A stretch of DNA of 64,000 nucleotides from NCBI RefSeq assembly GCF_007752345.1, contig NZ_CP036299.1, positions 434,001 to 498,000 of the forward strand, written 5' to 3'. This document shows positions 1 to 8,889 of the stretch, one piece after another; the first letter of the stretch is position 1; every line of letters starts with the position of its first letter. A program made the position numbers and the translations under genes. The stretch is from Planctopirus ephydatiae (lineage in GTDB: Bacteria > Planctomycetota > Planctomycetia > Planctomycetales > Planctomycetaceae). The notes under the pieces are model-generated. The model was not told where the DNA came from, did no database searches, and saw only the letters and a list, made by a program, of their open reading frames with translations.

Positions 1-102
1 CTCAAAGTCGCCAGTGGTGAAAAGACCTGCAGCGAGCAGCAAGGCTTTGGAGACGATGAGTTCTTCCCATGGACACCCGGGCCCGTGCTCTGATGATCTC
101 AT
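1..102 (-). CDS. possible 5' end of a gene running off the left edge
   Basis: An open frame reads leftward from an ATG at 102 to the window edge for 34 codons without a stop. It begins MRSSEHGPGC and includes a short hydrophobic stretch (ALLLAAGLF). I recognise no family. The ribosome-binding site is weak (GATTGGG directly before the ATG), and the run is short enough to arise by chance, so this is only a candidate for the start of a gene continuing past the edge. Confidence 0.3.
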   Translation of the reverse strand, partial: MRSSEHGPGCPWEELIVSKALLLAAGLFTTGDFE

Positions 103-165
103 CCCAATCACAACCTGGCGCCATCGCGCGCCAAGGGTGGCCACGCCATCCGCATGTGGCTTTTG

Positions 166-207
166 AACCCTCGCCCGCGTCTGCGTGGGAGAGGGCAGGG
201 TGAGGGT
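166..207. repeat. REP-like intergenic imperfect palindrome
   Basis: An imperfect inverted repeat in which a CCCTCGCCC-type left arm faces GGGTGAGGG on the right. It lies between the partial left-edge frame and the end of the first membrane-protein gene. It resembles short GC-rich repetitive intergenic elements. The copy number elsewhere in the genome cannot be seen here. Confidence 0.45.
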
Positions 208-274
208 CTTTAGCATTTCTCTTTGTTAGGTAATACGAAGTTTTATTTCTGCGTCACTGGCACAGGGAAGCGGA

Positions 275-1282
275 TTAATTCAACAGCCAGTCGAACTGCA
301 GCCAGTCTTTGAACAGGAATTCGAGCCGCATGGTCAAGAGTGTGATTCGGCCCATGACGGTATAGGCGAATGATGCACCGAAGGTGATCATCAGCACAAA
401 GACTCCCATTCTCGACAGCCTGCCAAACGCCCCGCGATGCTCAATCGAAAAGATGAAGTAGCTGAGACTGCTGATCACGCAGGCAATGATGGAAGTATTT
501 CGCAGCGAGAGCAGCCAGTCGATTTTGAACGGTGCACCAGCTTCAGCACTGTTTGGTACCATCACGATCAGTGGCAGAATGGTACTGCGAATCTGCTCGA
601 CAAAATCGGATTCGATAATCAGCACCAGTCTCAGCCCTGCCATCGTTCCCACAATCAGGGCTAACGGCCACCTTGCCAGCCAGCTGTACGAAGGGATCAG
701 TCGGGCCAGCAGCATGGCTCCGAGAAGTAATGGAAACAATGCGGAGAGATCCGGAGCGGTATAACCAAGAATCTGCCACGTGCCTGGTGGAATCTGCAAA
801 CCCGGGAGCACAGTCGCCTGTGCCAGATCCGGGAGCAGCTTCGCGAAGACCAGCGGCACCAGACTTGACCAGAAAGCGACCACAAACCAGTAGCCGGCAG
901 AGACACCCACCATCAGCGACTCGGCCAGTTTGTAAAACATGTTGTCGCGAAAGAGCGATGAAAAGACAGCGAGAGTAATTGCTGCCGCCAGCCAGACTCC
1001 TAAGGTTCGTTGCCACGAGATAAAACCTTTGGCCTTTTCTTCGTCAGTGGCATTAGGTTTCAACTCGGTATAAATCGGCAGCTCAGCGTTGTTTTTAGCC
1101 TTAATCGTTTTGGCTTGAACGTAGACTGTTCCGTAAAGACCTTGCTTATAAATGCCCCAGCCCACCAGAAAACAAAGGCCGGCAACCATCAACGAGATTT
1201 GAAACTTCCACCAGAAATCCCGCGGAGGAGTGCCCGCGACTCCTGGATCTGTGGAAGATGCCATATCGGCTGACTGATTCAT
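275..1282 (-). CDS. polytopic membrane protein of unknown function
   Basis: A 335-residue protein with about seven or eight hydrophobic segments, the first near residues 22-44 (FWWKFQISLMVAGLCFLVGW). A polar loop of about 50 residues separates the first two helices. I recognise no catalytic motif or named family. The ATG at 1282 is chosen because it overlaps the stop codon of the upstream gene (ATGA, 1279-1282), although the frame is open further upstream. The overlap indicates translational coupling, so the two products probably form one membrane complex. A transporter or envelope-assembly role is possible, but nothing in the sequence establishes it. Confidence 0.8.
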   Translation of the reverse strand: MNQSADMASSTDPGVAGTPPRDFWWKFQISLMVAGLCFLVGWGIYKQGLYGTVYVQAKTIKAKNNAELPIYTELKPNATDEEKAKGFISWQRTLGVWLAAAITLAVFSSLFRDNMFYKLAESLMVGVSAGYWFVVAFWSSLVPLVFAKLLPDLAQATVLPGLQIPPGTWQILGYTAPDLSALFPLLLGAMLLARLIPSYSWLARWPLALIVGTMAGLRLVLIIESDFVEQIRSTILPLIVMVPNSAEAGAPFKIDWLLSLRNTSIIACVISSLSYFIFSIEHRGAFGRLSRMGVFVLMITFGASFAYTVMGRITLLTMRLEFLFKDWLQFDWLLN

Positions 1283-2313
1283 GCCGGGCCTCCTGGAGCA
1301 GGAGTGACATCGGCTCGATGAGAATTCGCACCCACACAATAAACATTGAGCGGGAAGCAGCGCGAGAGGACGTACAGAATATTGCCAGCCACAATCAGGC
1401 AGATCATCAACAGATGAGCCCACAGCTGTGGCCCCATACGCTGTAAACCTTCGTTGAGTTTGGGCTCTGCAAACCTCGGATACTTTTCAGAGAGAGCGGC
1501 TTCGTATTCAGCGGCTCCTTTGATCGCAGCCAGAATCCCCAGCACGCGATCCGGAATGTAAGGGTACAACTGCGGGCCTTGCACACCAGTGCAACCGACC
1601 GCCATCGGTGTGCGTGTGGTCGTGGTGGCATATTGCACCCATTCCTTGGCCCCCGGATAACCTGCCGAAACATTCAGCAGCAGATCAAAGTCCTTCAGCG
1701 AATGGATCCCTTCCATCATCGGAATGTTTTCCAGACTGGTTCCTCGGGCATCCGTGGGAAAGAGGGCGCGAAGATTGTCTGCCACCTTCTTGATGGCGAC
1801 CACCTCGCCAGCCTGATAGCCCAGAAACATCCAGTCTTTGCCATATTCGAGATTCTTCTCAGCAAACTCATCGTTGAGGACATCATCGGTGTTCTCATTG
1901 ATCAGCGGGGATGCGGCTGGCCAGAGCGTCATCAGATAAATCTTGTGCCCCCGGCTGGCGAGATGACGGAGGAACGAAACCGCCATCGGATTCAGTTCGG
2001 CCGCAGAAGCCGGGTCGTAATCCATCGAAACCAGCACGCGTGAGCCCGGTTTCAACTCTTCAATATGATTGAAAACCGCTTTGACGTTCGCAGTCGGCTT
2101 TTCCGGGAACGTTGCCTTGGTGAGGACAGGAATACCCACAGCCAACAGCATCAACAGAAAAATCCAGCGGCGATCAATATTCGCCGCCCCCAGCCTGGCG
2201 AGCAGGTAACCCCAATGCAGGGGCTGTCGAGATGGCGACGATTGAGCATCGTCTGCCTTCGAAGTTGTTGGCCCTGAGGGTGTGGAGGACATACCGTTCT
2301 CTTTGTCGGACAT
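1279..2313 (-). CDS. membrane-anchored protein of unknown function
   Basis: A 344-residue protein. A Ser/Thr/Pro-rich N-terminus of about 35 residues precedes one membrane segment (WIFLLMLLAVGIPVL, roughly 50-65). A soluble domain of about 220 residues follows, then a second hydrophobic segment near the C-terminus (LLMICLIVAGNILYVL). The soluble part has an alternating strand/helix look (GSRVLVSMDYDP, GHKIYLMTLWP, DFDLLLNVSAGYPG) suggesting a Rossmann-like fold, but no cofactor motif is clear. It is the first gene of a two-gene operon with the overlapping polytopic protein downstream. It appears to be a lineage-specific family; no function is assigned. Confidence 0.8.
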   Translation of the reverse strand: MSDKENGMSSTPSGPTTSKADDAQSSPSRQPLHWGYLLARLGAANIDRRWIFLLMLLAVGIPVLTKATFPEKPTANVKAVFNHIEELKPGSRVLVSMDYDPASAAELNPMAVSFLRHLASRGHKIYLMTLWPAASPLINENTDDVLNDEFAEKNLEYGKDWMFLGYQAGEVVAIKKVADNLRALFPTDARGTSLENIPMMEGIHSLKDFDLLLNVSAGYPGAKEWVQYATTTTRTPMAVGCTGVQGPQLYPYIPDRVLGILAAIKGAAEYEAALSEKYPRFAEPKLNEGLQRMGPQLWAHLLMICLIVAGNILYVLSRCFPLNVYCVGANSHRADVTPAPGGPA

Positions 2314-2477
2314 CTCGCCCGGAGGCTTGAAAGCGCTCCCTCACGGGCGAGTCATATCATGTTCAGTACGCTAATCGGTTGCTCGCGTGGCCGCTACTGC
2401 CATCCGTGCAAAATCAGCCACACACCAGTCAGTTCTGATCTATAACAGTCTGTACTCTGTTGGCTGGTCGTAAGTCG

Positions 2478-3251
2478 TTATGGCCGCTCGGCAGCAATCT
2501 CGGGAATCTCACGAATCCAGATATTGCGGAACCGGACAGGATTGCCATGAAACTGCAACTGGAAAGGAGCCTTCGGTGGATGGACCTTGTACTTGGGGGG
2601 AGAGTCCCAGGCTGTCATGCCGAGAATTTCCGTGTGGTTCTGAATCAGAACACCATTGTGCAGAACGGTCACATGGCCAGGCTTGAGCAGAGCCCCTTCG
2701 GCACTGAATCGAGGTGCATTGAAAATGATGTCGTAACTTTGCCACTCGCCGGGTTTGCGGGAGGCATTGACCAGAGGTGGCTTGGTCTTATAGAGCGAAC
2801 CGGCCTGGCCATCGAAGTAAGTCGGGTTTTCGAACGAGTCGAGAATCTGAATCTCGTACTGACCCATCAGATAAACACCGCTGTTGCCTCGCCCCTGGCC
2901 TTTGCCTTCGACCTTTTCGGGAGTGGCCCATTCAATGTGGAGCTGGCAGTCACCAAAACTCTCTTTCGATGAAATCCCCCCACCCTTAGCAATGGCATAG
3001 CCATTTTCAATGACCCACTTCTCGCCACCCTGAAACTGATCAAGACTTTTGCCATCAAACAACACCAGGGCATCGCAGGGGGGATCGCCGGGATTTGTGC
3101 CAGGTGTCACGACGACAGGTTCAGCCCAGCGAATTCCGCTCACCCATTCGCCAGAACTCACGATACCCGCACCGGCTACCAGCACGGCACAACTGATCAT
3201 GGCGACTCTGGCAAAACGGGGTCGATTCGTGCCCCAGCATGACAACTTCAT
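2478..3251 (-). CDS. secreted DUF1080 (3-keto-disaccharide hydrolase-type) protein
   Basis: A 257-residue protein with an N-terminal signal segment (ARVAMISCAVLVAGAGIVSSG), then a single DUF1080 domain. Typical motifs are LFDGKSLDQF near the start, the GNSGVYLMGQYEIQILDSF core, and the C-terminal VRFRNIWIREI strand. The family has a concanavalin-like fold; members hydrolyse 3-keto-disaccharides, and planctomycetes carry many paralogues. The ATG at 3251 is preceded by GAGAGGG at good distance, better than the longer frame starting at 3293. The gene stands alone. Activity on 3-keto sugars is a family-level inference. Confidence 0.9.
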   Translation of the reverse strand: MKLSCWGTNRPRFARVAMISCAVLVAGAGIVSSGEWVSGIRWAEPVVVTPGTNPGDPPCDALVLFDGKSLDQFQGGEKWVIENGYAIAKGGGISSKESFGDCQLHIEWATPEKVEGKGQGRGNSGVYLMGQYEIQILDSFENPTYFDGQAGSLYKTKPPLVNASRKPGEWQSYDIIFNAPRFSAEGALLKPGHVTVLHNGVLIQNHTEILGMTAWDSPPKYKVHPPKAPFQLQFHGNPVRFRNIWIREIPEIAAERP

Positions 3252-3670
3252 GATGACAATCCCTCTCAGAAAACTAACAATGACTCCGATCACGGTAGCG
3301 TCTCACTATGGCCCATTTGAGGCCTGACCTCAAGAATCGGGTGTGAAAAGTCTTCTGGATGGATCTGCGAGATCTGTTGAGCGAGGTTCGTTGTGGCAGG
3401 TATTTGAACCACACAGGGGATCAGGCCCGAAATCAGGGGCTTGCTCATCGTGTGGATGGCATGTCAAAATCGAGGACATCGCGGGCAATCCCTGATACGT
3501 TTTCTATGACCTGACAGCGTTCTATGTGATGTGTGCTATGTGCCATGCTTGCGGCTCTGGGCAAGCATGCCTTCGCAAGTCACAACGTGCTGTTGTTTCC
3601 TGGATAACTTACGAGGTTGATCAGAGCGTTACTTCCCGTGGAAAAGCATTTCCCATTTCAGGACAATCAG
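3252..3670. other. divergent intergenic region
   Basis: About 420 bases between the leftward DUF1080 gene and the rightward esterase gene. It must hold both promoters, but I see no convincing -35/-10 pair. The only distinct structure is the palindromic repeat at 3541-3570. The open frames here lack ribosome-binding sites and recognisable products. Confidence 0.6.
3541..3570. repeat. dispersed palindromic element (copy 1)
   Basis: A 30-base element with a perfect 9-bp stem (CATGCTTGC / GCAAGCATG) and an 8-base loop. Its reverse complement matches 36362-36391 at 29 of 30 positions. A shorter related piece is at 60963-60978. Recurrence at unrelated intergenic sites indicates a dispersed REP- or MITE-like repeat. 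Confidence 0.7.
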
Positions 3671-4573
3671 ATGCCAACAGGGCCTGGACAGAATCGCGAT
3701 TGGGTTTTTCTGCTGCGCTCCCTCCATGCGTTGACCACTCTCTGCATGGTGCTGACAGGCGTGATCGTTGCCAGCAGCGTTGCCGAAGCACAGACAGGGC
3801 CAGAGACACCCGCAGCCCGAAATGTGGCCTATGTCGAAAATGGCCATCAGAGGCAACGACTGCACGTCTACCTGCCAGCCACCGGAAAGAACTGGCCACT
3901 CGTCATCTGGATTCATGGTGGTGGCTGGGAAAGTGGAAATCACGATTATTCACCAGCACGTTTTCTGGTGAATGAAGGGTTTGCCGTGGCCAGTATTGGC
4001 TACCGGCTTTCGACGGACGCTCCCTTTCCGGCACAGATCCAGGACTGTAAATCGGCGATACGCTGGTTGAAGACGCAGGCTCCCAGGTTCGGCTACAATC
4101 CCGAGCGTGTCGGTGTGTGGGGTCAATCCGCCGGCGGTCACCTGGCCAGTCTCGTAGGAACCACCGGGGCCGATTCGATTTTTGACGTGGGGGCCAATCT
4201 GGAAAGTAAGAGTCACGTACAGGCGGTGGTCGATTTCTGCGGCCCGACGGATTTATCGCTCTATGGCCAATCCAAGGCCGATGACACTCTGGGAAGGCTG
4301 ATTGGCGGGCCGATTCAGAACAATGCTGCCAAGGTCAAGGCGGCCAATCCGCTGAGTTACATCCGCAAAGACCAGCTTCCAGCTTTTCTGATCGTGCACG
4401 GCGATCGCGACAACATCGTTCCCATCAAACATAGCGAGCTTCTGATGAACGCAATGAAGGCCAATGGAGGCGATGTGACCTATCATATCGCTAAGGGGAA
4501 GCAGCACGATGTCCGGGAAAATGACACGCCCCAGAGAGTGACTGCCTTTTTGAAAGCGAACCTGCAGAAGTGA
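3671..4573 (+). CDS. secreted alpha/beta-hydrolase (esterase/carboxylesterase-like)
   Basis: A 300-residue protein with an N-terminal signal sequence (LLRSLHALTTLCMVLTGVIVASSVAEA). The alpha/beta-hydrolase domain has the oxyanion-hole motif HGGGW (82-86), nucleophile elbow GQSAGG with Ser153, an acid in HGDRD (Asp245 or Asp247) and catalytic His279 in KQHD. This resembles the BD-FAE/esterase-lipase group, often active on acetylated or feruloylated polysaccharides; the true substrate is unknown. The ATG at 3671 is chosen for the AGGA box about 8 bases upstream and the complete signal peptide. The gene is monocistronic and precedes the cysteine desulfurase gene by about 120 bases. Confidence 0.9.
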   Translation: MPTGPGQNRDWVFLLRSLHALTTLCMVLTGVIVASSVAEAQTGPETPAARNVAYVENGHQRQRLHVYLPATGKNWPLVIWIHGGGWESGNHDYSPARFLVNEGFAVASIGYRLSTDAPFPAQIQDCKSAIRWLKTQAPRFGYNPERVGVWGQSAGGHLASLVGTTGADSIFDVGANLESKSHVQAVVDFCGPTDLSLYGQSKADDTLGRLIGGPIQNNAAKVKAANPLSYIRKDQLPAFLIVHGDRDNIVPIKHSELLMNAMKANGGDVTYHIAKGKQHDVRENDTPQRVTAFLKANLQK

Positions 4574-4695
4574 TCTCTTTCGACAATGTTTAATCTCGCC
4601 AGATTCTTGAGACCTTGTTCTCTCAAAAACTGGGCTAGAACGAGGTGGCGACGAATAGCTTCGACAAGCGAGTTGGCAATGGTAATGATCAAGGC

Positions 4696-5847
4696 ATGAT
4701 TTATCTCGACCATAATGCCACGACGAAACCACTCCCTGAGGTGGTTGAAGTGGTTTCGAACTGTCAGCAGGAAGCCTGGGCCAATCCGGGTTCGCGCCAT
4801 GCCATGGGCCGCCGTGCCAGACGAGTTCTGGATGACAGCCGGGAATCCATTTCGAGCCTGCTGGGGGCCACTCCTGAGGAATTGATCTTCACATCGGGAG
4901 GAACGGAGTCGATCAATCTGGCACTGCGCGGTCTCGTAGGCACCCGGCCCGGCGTGATCGTGATGGGCTCGGGAGAACATCCTGCCACCGTAGAAACCTG
5001 TCGCTGGCTGGCTATGGTGCAAGGTCACAAGCTGCTCGAAATTCCTGTCAATTCTCAGGGTGAGTTGAGAATACCCGACCAGTGCGAAATTCCGTGGGAT
5101 GATGTGCGGCTGGTGACGATTCTCTGGGGGCATAATGAAACTGGTGTGATTCAACCGATTGATGCGTGGAGCCATGCCTGCCGCGAGCGAAGCATTCCGT
5201 TGCATCTGGATGCTGTGCAGATGATTGGCAAAATGCCACTGGAAGAGGTGTCGTTTCAAAAGACCGGTGCCACGGCCATCAGTTTTGCCAGTCATAAGTT
5301 TCATGGCCCGCGCGGGATTGGTGGTTTGCTCCTTTCACCAGCAGCACGGTTAACACCCCTGCTCACGGGCGGGCACCAGGAACGAGATCGCCGGGCGGGG
5401 ACAGAGTTCACACCGCTGATCGCAGGCATGGCGAAAGCCCTGGAATTGTTTGCCCGGGAAGGAAAGTCCGCATATCAGCACATGATCGAGTTGAAAAAAC
5501 TGCTGGAGGATCATCTTCTCGGCAGTTCTGCCCCTGCCCATGTGTTTGGAAACGAGGCTTCCCGCCGCCTCCCTAATACCATTCAAGTGGCCTTTGAAAG
5601 TGTACCGGCAGAGGCACTGCTGGTGAATCTGGATCTGGCTGGTATCGCCTGTTCGGCCGGCAGTACTTGTGCCAGTGGTTCGATGGAGCCTTCCCCGATC
5701 CTGCTGGCCATGGGGGTGCAGCCAGAATTCGCCAAATGCTCAATTCGATTGAGCCTGGGACGATTCACTACGCGCGAGGAAATCATGAGTGCGGCTTCCA
5801 TCATTGCCCAAACTGTGCAGCGCTTACGCGATCAGGTTGCACAATAG
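4696..5847 (+). CDS. cysteine desulfurase (NifS/IscS-like, class V aminotransferase)
   Basis: A 383-residue PLP enzyme that takes sulfur from L-cysteine for Fe-S clusters or thio-modifications. The N-terminal MIYLDHNATT is the usual start of the family. The pyridoxal lysine is Lys201 in SHKFHGP, and HNETG and LDAVQ motifs lie in the cofactor pocket. The persulfide cysteine is Cys325 in CSAGSTCASGSMEPS, in a loop like that of IscS. The ATG at 4696 is used because the family begins there and AAGG precedes it closely. No iscU, iscA or suf gene lies next to it, so its delivery partner is unknown. Its stop is only two bases from the end of the convergent RraA-like gene. Confidence 0.93.
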   Translation: MIYLDHNATTKPLPEVVEVVSNCQQEAWANPGSRHAMGRRARRVLDDSRESISSLLGATPEELIFTSGGTESINLALRGLVGTRPGVIVMGSGEHPATVETCRWLAMVQGHKLLEIPVNSQGELRIPDQCEIPWDDVRLVTILWGHNETGVIQPIDAWSHACRERSIPLHLDAVQMIGKMPLEEVSFQKTGATAISFASHKFHGPRGIGGLLLSPAARLTPLLTGGHQERDRRAGTEFTPLIAGMAKALELFAREGKSAYQHMIELKKLLEDHLLGSSAPAHVFGNEASRRLPNTIQVAFESVPAEALLVNLDLAGIACSAGSTCASGSMEPSPILLAMGVQPEFAKCSIRLSLGRFTTREEIMSAASIIAQTVQRLRDQVAQ

Positions 5848-5849
5848 AC

Positions 5850-6581
5850 TTAATGAGTTTTAAGCAATCGCGACCTGACCTCAGCAATATGAGCCGCACA
5901 GGCTTTGCGAGCATCGTTAAAGCCTGCGACTGTTCGAGCAGGATCTTTGAGATAGCCGAGAACCATGGCCTCAGCTTTCGCGAGTTCACGGCAGACATCG
6001 GGAACTTCGCTCGCGATTTCTGGCGGTATGGTACTCACTCCATTTCGATCTCCATGGAGCAGATCGCCAGGGTAGATGGTGATCCCGCCCACTGTGACAG
6101 GGACGTTGATCGCGAGAATATGGCAATATCCATGGGCGGCGATTGAGCCACTGGTAAAAGCGGGAAACTTGAGTGGAGCCACCTGATCGAGATCGCGACC
6201 GGCACCAGAGGTGATGATGCCCTGGGCACCAAAACTTTGATAGGTTGTACACATCACTTCGCCGAAAGTGGCAGAAGCAACGGGCTCATCGAGATCCTGA
6301 AAAACGATCACGGGTGGGCCGGGAATACTAGCCATGGCTTCAACTTGTGCACCCATGCTGCCATAAGCATCACCACCACGGGGTGGCTTCTGGCTGCGGA
6401 AGGTGCTGGTGAGCGCAAAGCCGACCATCGGTGGAAGATCCGGAAAGCAGGCCCGGATGGACGAGTTCATGTAGCCTTCATTGCGAGGCCGGAGATCCCA
6501 AAGCTCGACCGCATTGCAGATCGTGGGGGTATCGAAGAGTGCCAGTTCCGTGAGGGTTTGCGGTGTAACAGGAGTGGTCAT
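5850..6581 (-). CDS. RraA-family protein (aldolase/decarboxylase-like)
   Basis: A 243-residue protein of the RraA/HMG-aldolase-like superfamily. Motifs include the early [11 protein letters not shown] strand, the central [15 protein letters not shown] region, the [14 protein letters not shown] segment corresponding to the GxxxxGxxRD metal/substrate motif, and [17 protein letters not shown] near the C-terminus. Family members are either inhibitors of RNase E or class II aldolases/oxaloacetate decarboxylases. The intact RD and GD..GV motifs favour an enzymatic role on a small keto acid. The gene is monocistronic and nearly abuts the convergent cysteine desulfurase. Confidence 0.85.
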   Translation of the reverse strand: MTTPVTPQTLTELALFDTPTICNAVELWDLRPRNEGYMNSSIRACFPDLPPMVGFALTSTFRSQKPPRGGDAYGSMGAQVEAMASIPGPPVIVFQDLDEPVASATFGEVMCTTYQSFGAQGIITSGAGRDLDQVAPLKFPAFTSGSIAAHGYCHILAINVPVTVGGITIYPGDLLHGDRNGVSTIPPEIASEVPDVCRELAKAEAMVLGYLKDPARTVAGFNDARKACAAHIAEVRSRLLKTH

Positions 6582-6631
6582 ATTGTCTCTGCGGAAGCTT
6601 GGTTACAGTTGCGAAGGCTCATGAAGTTTGT

Positions 6632-6671
6632 GGAATGCACTGACATGAGTCGTGATCAGTTGGTGCATTCC
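6632..6671. terminator. inverted repeat between two leftward genes
   Basis: Perfect 9-bp arms GGAATGCAC and GTGCATTCC are separated by 22 bases. The structure lies between the end of the UDP-glucuronate decarboxylase gene and the start of the RraA-like gene, both leftward. It may terminate the former transcript. It lacks a clear T-run, so it could also be a repeat remnant. Confidence 0.35.
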
Positions 6672-6706
6672 GAAGACGTCATGCACCCTACCCGAAGAAA
6701 CTTCGC

Positions 6707-7648
6707 TCACTCGATACCCAGTTGCTGTCGATAGTAATGGACGGTCTTCTCGAGACCTTCTGCCAGTGGAATCTGCGGCTCCCACTTCAGCATGGTTTTC
6801 GCGCGGGTGATATCCGGGCAGCGCTGTTTCGGGTCATCTTGTGGCAGGGGGCGGAAGTCGATGGTGCTCTTTGAACCTGTGGCTTTGAGAACCTGTTCAG
6901 CGAGCTCGAGCATGGTGTATTCGCCCGGATTTCCGATATTCACCGGGCCAGTATGAATCCCCTGATCCATGAGTGCCATGATGCCGCGCACGAGATCATC
7001 GACATAGCAGAAGGAACGGGTCTGGCTGCCATCACCATAGACAGTGAGTGGCTCACCTTTGAGAGCTTGCGTGATAAAGTTCGAAATGACCCGCCCGTCG
7101 TTGGGATCCATACGCGGGCCGTAGGTGTTAAAGATGCGGACAATACGAATCTCGAGCTGATGAGCCAGGTGATAGTTCATGCACAGCGATTCAGCGACGC
7201 GTTTCCCTTCATCATAGCAACTGCGTGGCCCTAAGGGATTGACATGCCCCCAGTAATCTTCCGTTTGAGGATGCACAATCGGGTCGCCATAAACTTCCGA
7301 AGTGCTGGCCTGCAGGATGCGGGCTTTGCAGCGCTTGGCCAGACCCAGCATGTTGATCATCCCCAATGTCGAGGTCTTGATCGTCTTGATGGGGTTGTAC
7401 TGATAAGCCACTGGCGAAGCAGGGCAAGCCATGTTGTAAATGCGATCGGCATCAAGTGTGATCGGATGGACAATATCGTGATCAACCAGTTGAAACTGAG
7501 AATGATCCTTCAAGTGAGCAATATTGGCCATGCGGCCTGTGAAGAAGTTGTCGAGGCAGATGACTTTGTCACCTCTCTCAATGAGACGGTCACAAATATG
7601 ACTTCCCACAAAACCTGCACCACCGGTGACGAGTACTGTCGCAGCCAC
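6707..7648 (-). CDS. uxs: UDP-glucuronate decarboxylase (UDP-xylose synthase-type SDR)
   Basis: A 313-residue extended short-chain dehydrogenase that converts UDP-glucuronate to UDP-xylose with bound NAD. The N-terminal Rossmann motif GGAGFVGSH, the [23 protein letters not shown] segment and the catalytic pair in SCYDEGKR (Tyr-x3-Lys) are all present. The ACPASP...NPIKT signature is characteristic of UXS rather than of GalE or RmlB. The GTG at 7648 is the start, with AGGTGG seven bases upstream. The product would feed xylose into envelope or extracellular polysaccharide. No other nucleotide-sugar gene is adjacent, so the acceptor polymer is unknown. Confidence 0.92.
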   Translation of the reverse strand: MAATVLVTGGAGFVGSHICDRLIERGDKVICLDNFFTGRMANIAHLKDHSQFQLVDHDIVHPITLDADRIYNMACPASPVAYQYNPIKTIKTSTLGMINMLGLAKRCKARILQASTSEVYGDPIVHPQTEDYWGHVNPLGPRSCYDEGKRVAESLCMNYHLAHQLEIRIVRIFNTYGPRMDPNDGRVISNFITQALKGEPLTVYGDGSQTRSFCYVDDLVRGIMALMDQGIHTGPVNIGNPGEYTMLELAEQVLKATGSKSTIDFRPLPQDDPKQRCPDITRAKTMLKWEPQIPLAEGLEKTVHYYRQQLGIE

Positions 7649-7854
7649 GGCTTACCACCTGCGTGAAAGGAGATTGAATATCTCAACGTCAAAAATTGCA
7701 CGATCAATAACGACCGTGCCTCCGTCAGGATTCTCCTGCCACCTGTGGAGCGTTCGCAAGACGGAAAGTCGCCGTTTAGCCGAAAGTCGAGAGAACTAGG
7801 TACAGATCCCGGGGGCTTCGGGTTTCAAACAGTCGCAGACAACCCGCAGAATCG

Positions 7855-8694
7855 TTACAGGCGGATGTGGTCGAGTGCGTCTTTCGGGTCGAGAATATAA
7901 CTCGTGTAGAATGGTCCAAACTCGGCATAGTGAGCCGAGGCATGGTCAAACCGCATGGTGTAAACGATCTCCTTGAGATATTCCGGAGTTCGTCCCCAGA
8001 GAGTGACACCCCACTCCCAGTCATCGAGTCCAGTGGAGGCCGTGATCAGTTGCGAGACTTTCCCTGCGAAAGCAATGCCACTGGTGGCATGTTCGGCCAT
8101 CAAGGCACTGCGCACACTGAAAGGCTCTTCGTACCAGTTGGCGAGTGGAAGCCGGGCCTTATTCATCGGGTAAAAACACATCACGGGCCAGGCGGGGAAA
8201 TCCGGGCAGAGACGCTGCTGATTCATCATCGGGAGTCGCTGACGATAGCCATTGACCCGGGCCTGAAAGGCGGGTTCTTCGGGATTGCCACCTTCACGAA
8301 TCAGTCGTTCAGCGAACTGTTCGACGGTGGGAACATACTCAGAAACCTCGGTAATCGAGACGAATGAATAAGTTGGCTCGAGTGCCACACCCAAGCTGCT
8401 GGCCCGGATCTTCTGCCGTAGTCGTTCAATCTTGAAGGGGTCAGCATCCATCAGCATGAGCGACAGATCAGCACGATGCCCCGCCACGACAGACGTTTGT
8501 AAACGGACAGGAGCCTCGGGGGCATCGGGCCTAAGCAGTTCTAAAAGTTCTTCGCGACCGCTCGCCCGCTGGCTGTCTGTCAGGCGGGCATAATGGGCCT
8601 GATTGACCTGATAGTAGATGTGCAGGCAGTGCCAGCCTTCGCGGAGAATGGCTGAAGGTGGCGGAAGATCACGCTGTGGAGCTGGATGATTCAT
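7855..8694 (-). CDS. hemQ: coproheme decarboxylase HemQ (chlorite-dismutase family)
   Basis: A 279-residue protein of the chlorite dismutase fold. It should carry out the last step of the coproporphyrin-dependent haem pathway, turning coproheme into protohaem. The signature FYPMNKAR contains the radical-forming Tyr175, and the proximal haem ligand is His202 in LMAEHATSG. The C-terminal DDWEWGVTLWGRTP and FGPFYTSYI motifs match the HemQ group. The distal Arg of true chlorite dismutases is not evident, which also favours HemQ. No other hem genes are adjacent. Confidence 0.9.
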   Translation of the reverse strand: MNHPAPQRDLPPPSAILREGWHCLHIYYQVNQAHYARLTDSQRASGREELLELLRPDAPEAPVRLQTSVVAGHRADLSLMLMDADPFKIERLRQKIRASSLGVALEPTYSFVSITEVSEYVPTVEQFAERLIREGGNPEEPAFQARVNGYRQRLPMMNQQRLCPDFPAWPVMCFYPMNKARLPLANWYEEPFSVRSALMAEHATSGIAFAGKVSQLITASTGLDDWEWGVTLWGRTPEYLKEIVYTMRFDHASAHYAEFGPFYTSYILDPKDALDHIRL

Positions 8695-8889
8695 GGAAGG
8701 TCACTTGATCGATAGACAAATCCGCCGGATGAAGCATGTCCTCATCTTCATCCGATTGTAGTCTCTGGGGCGATGGAGTTCACGCAGGTCGAAGAGGATG
8801 TCTACCATGCTACCTGAGGACTCATCACTTCGAAAAAAGCTGAAGAACAGGCTAACGGGAAATTCTTCAACGTCCCTTCGGAAATTTTC

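Noticed and set aside
4483-5304. 273-codon leftward frame across the cysteine desulfurase gene
   Set aside because: The desulfurase has all catalytic residues in the opposite frame, so this is a shadow.
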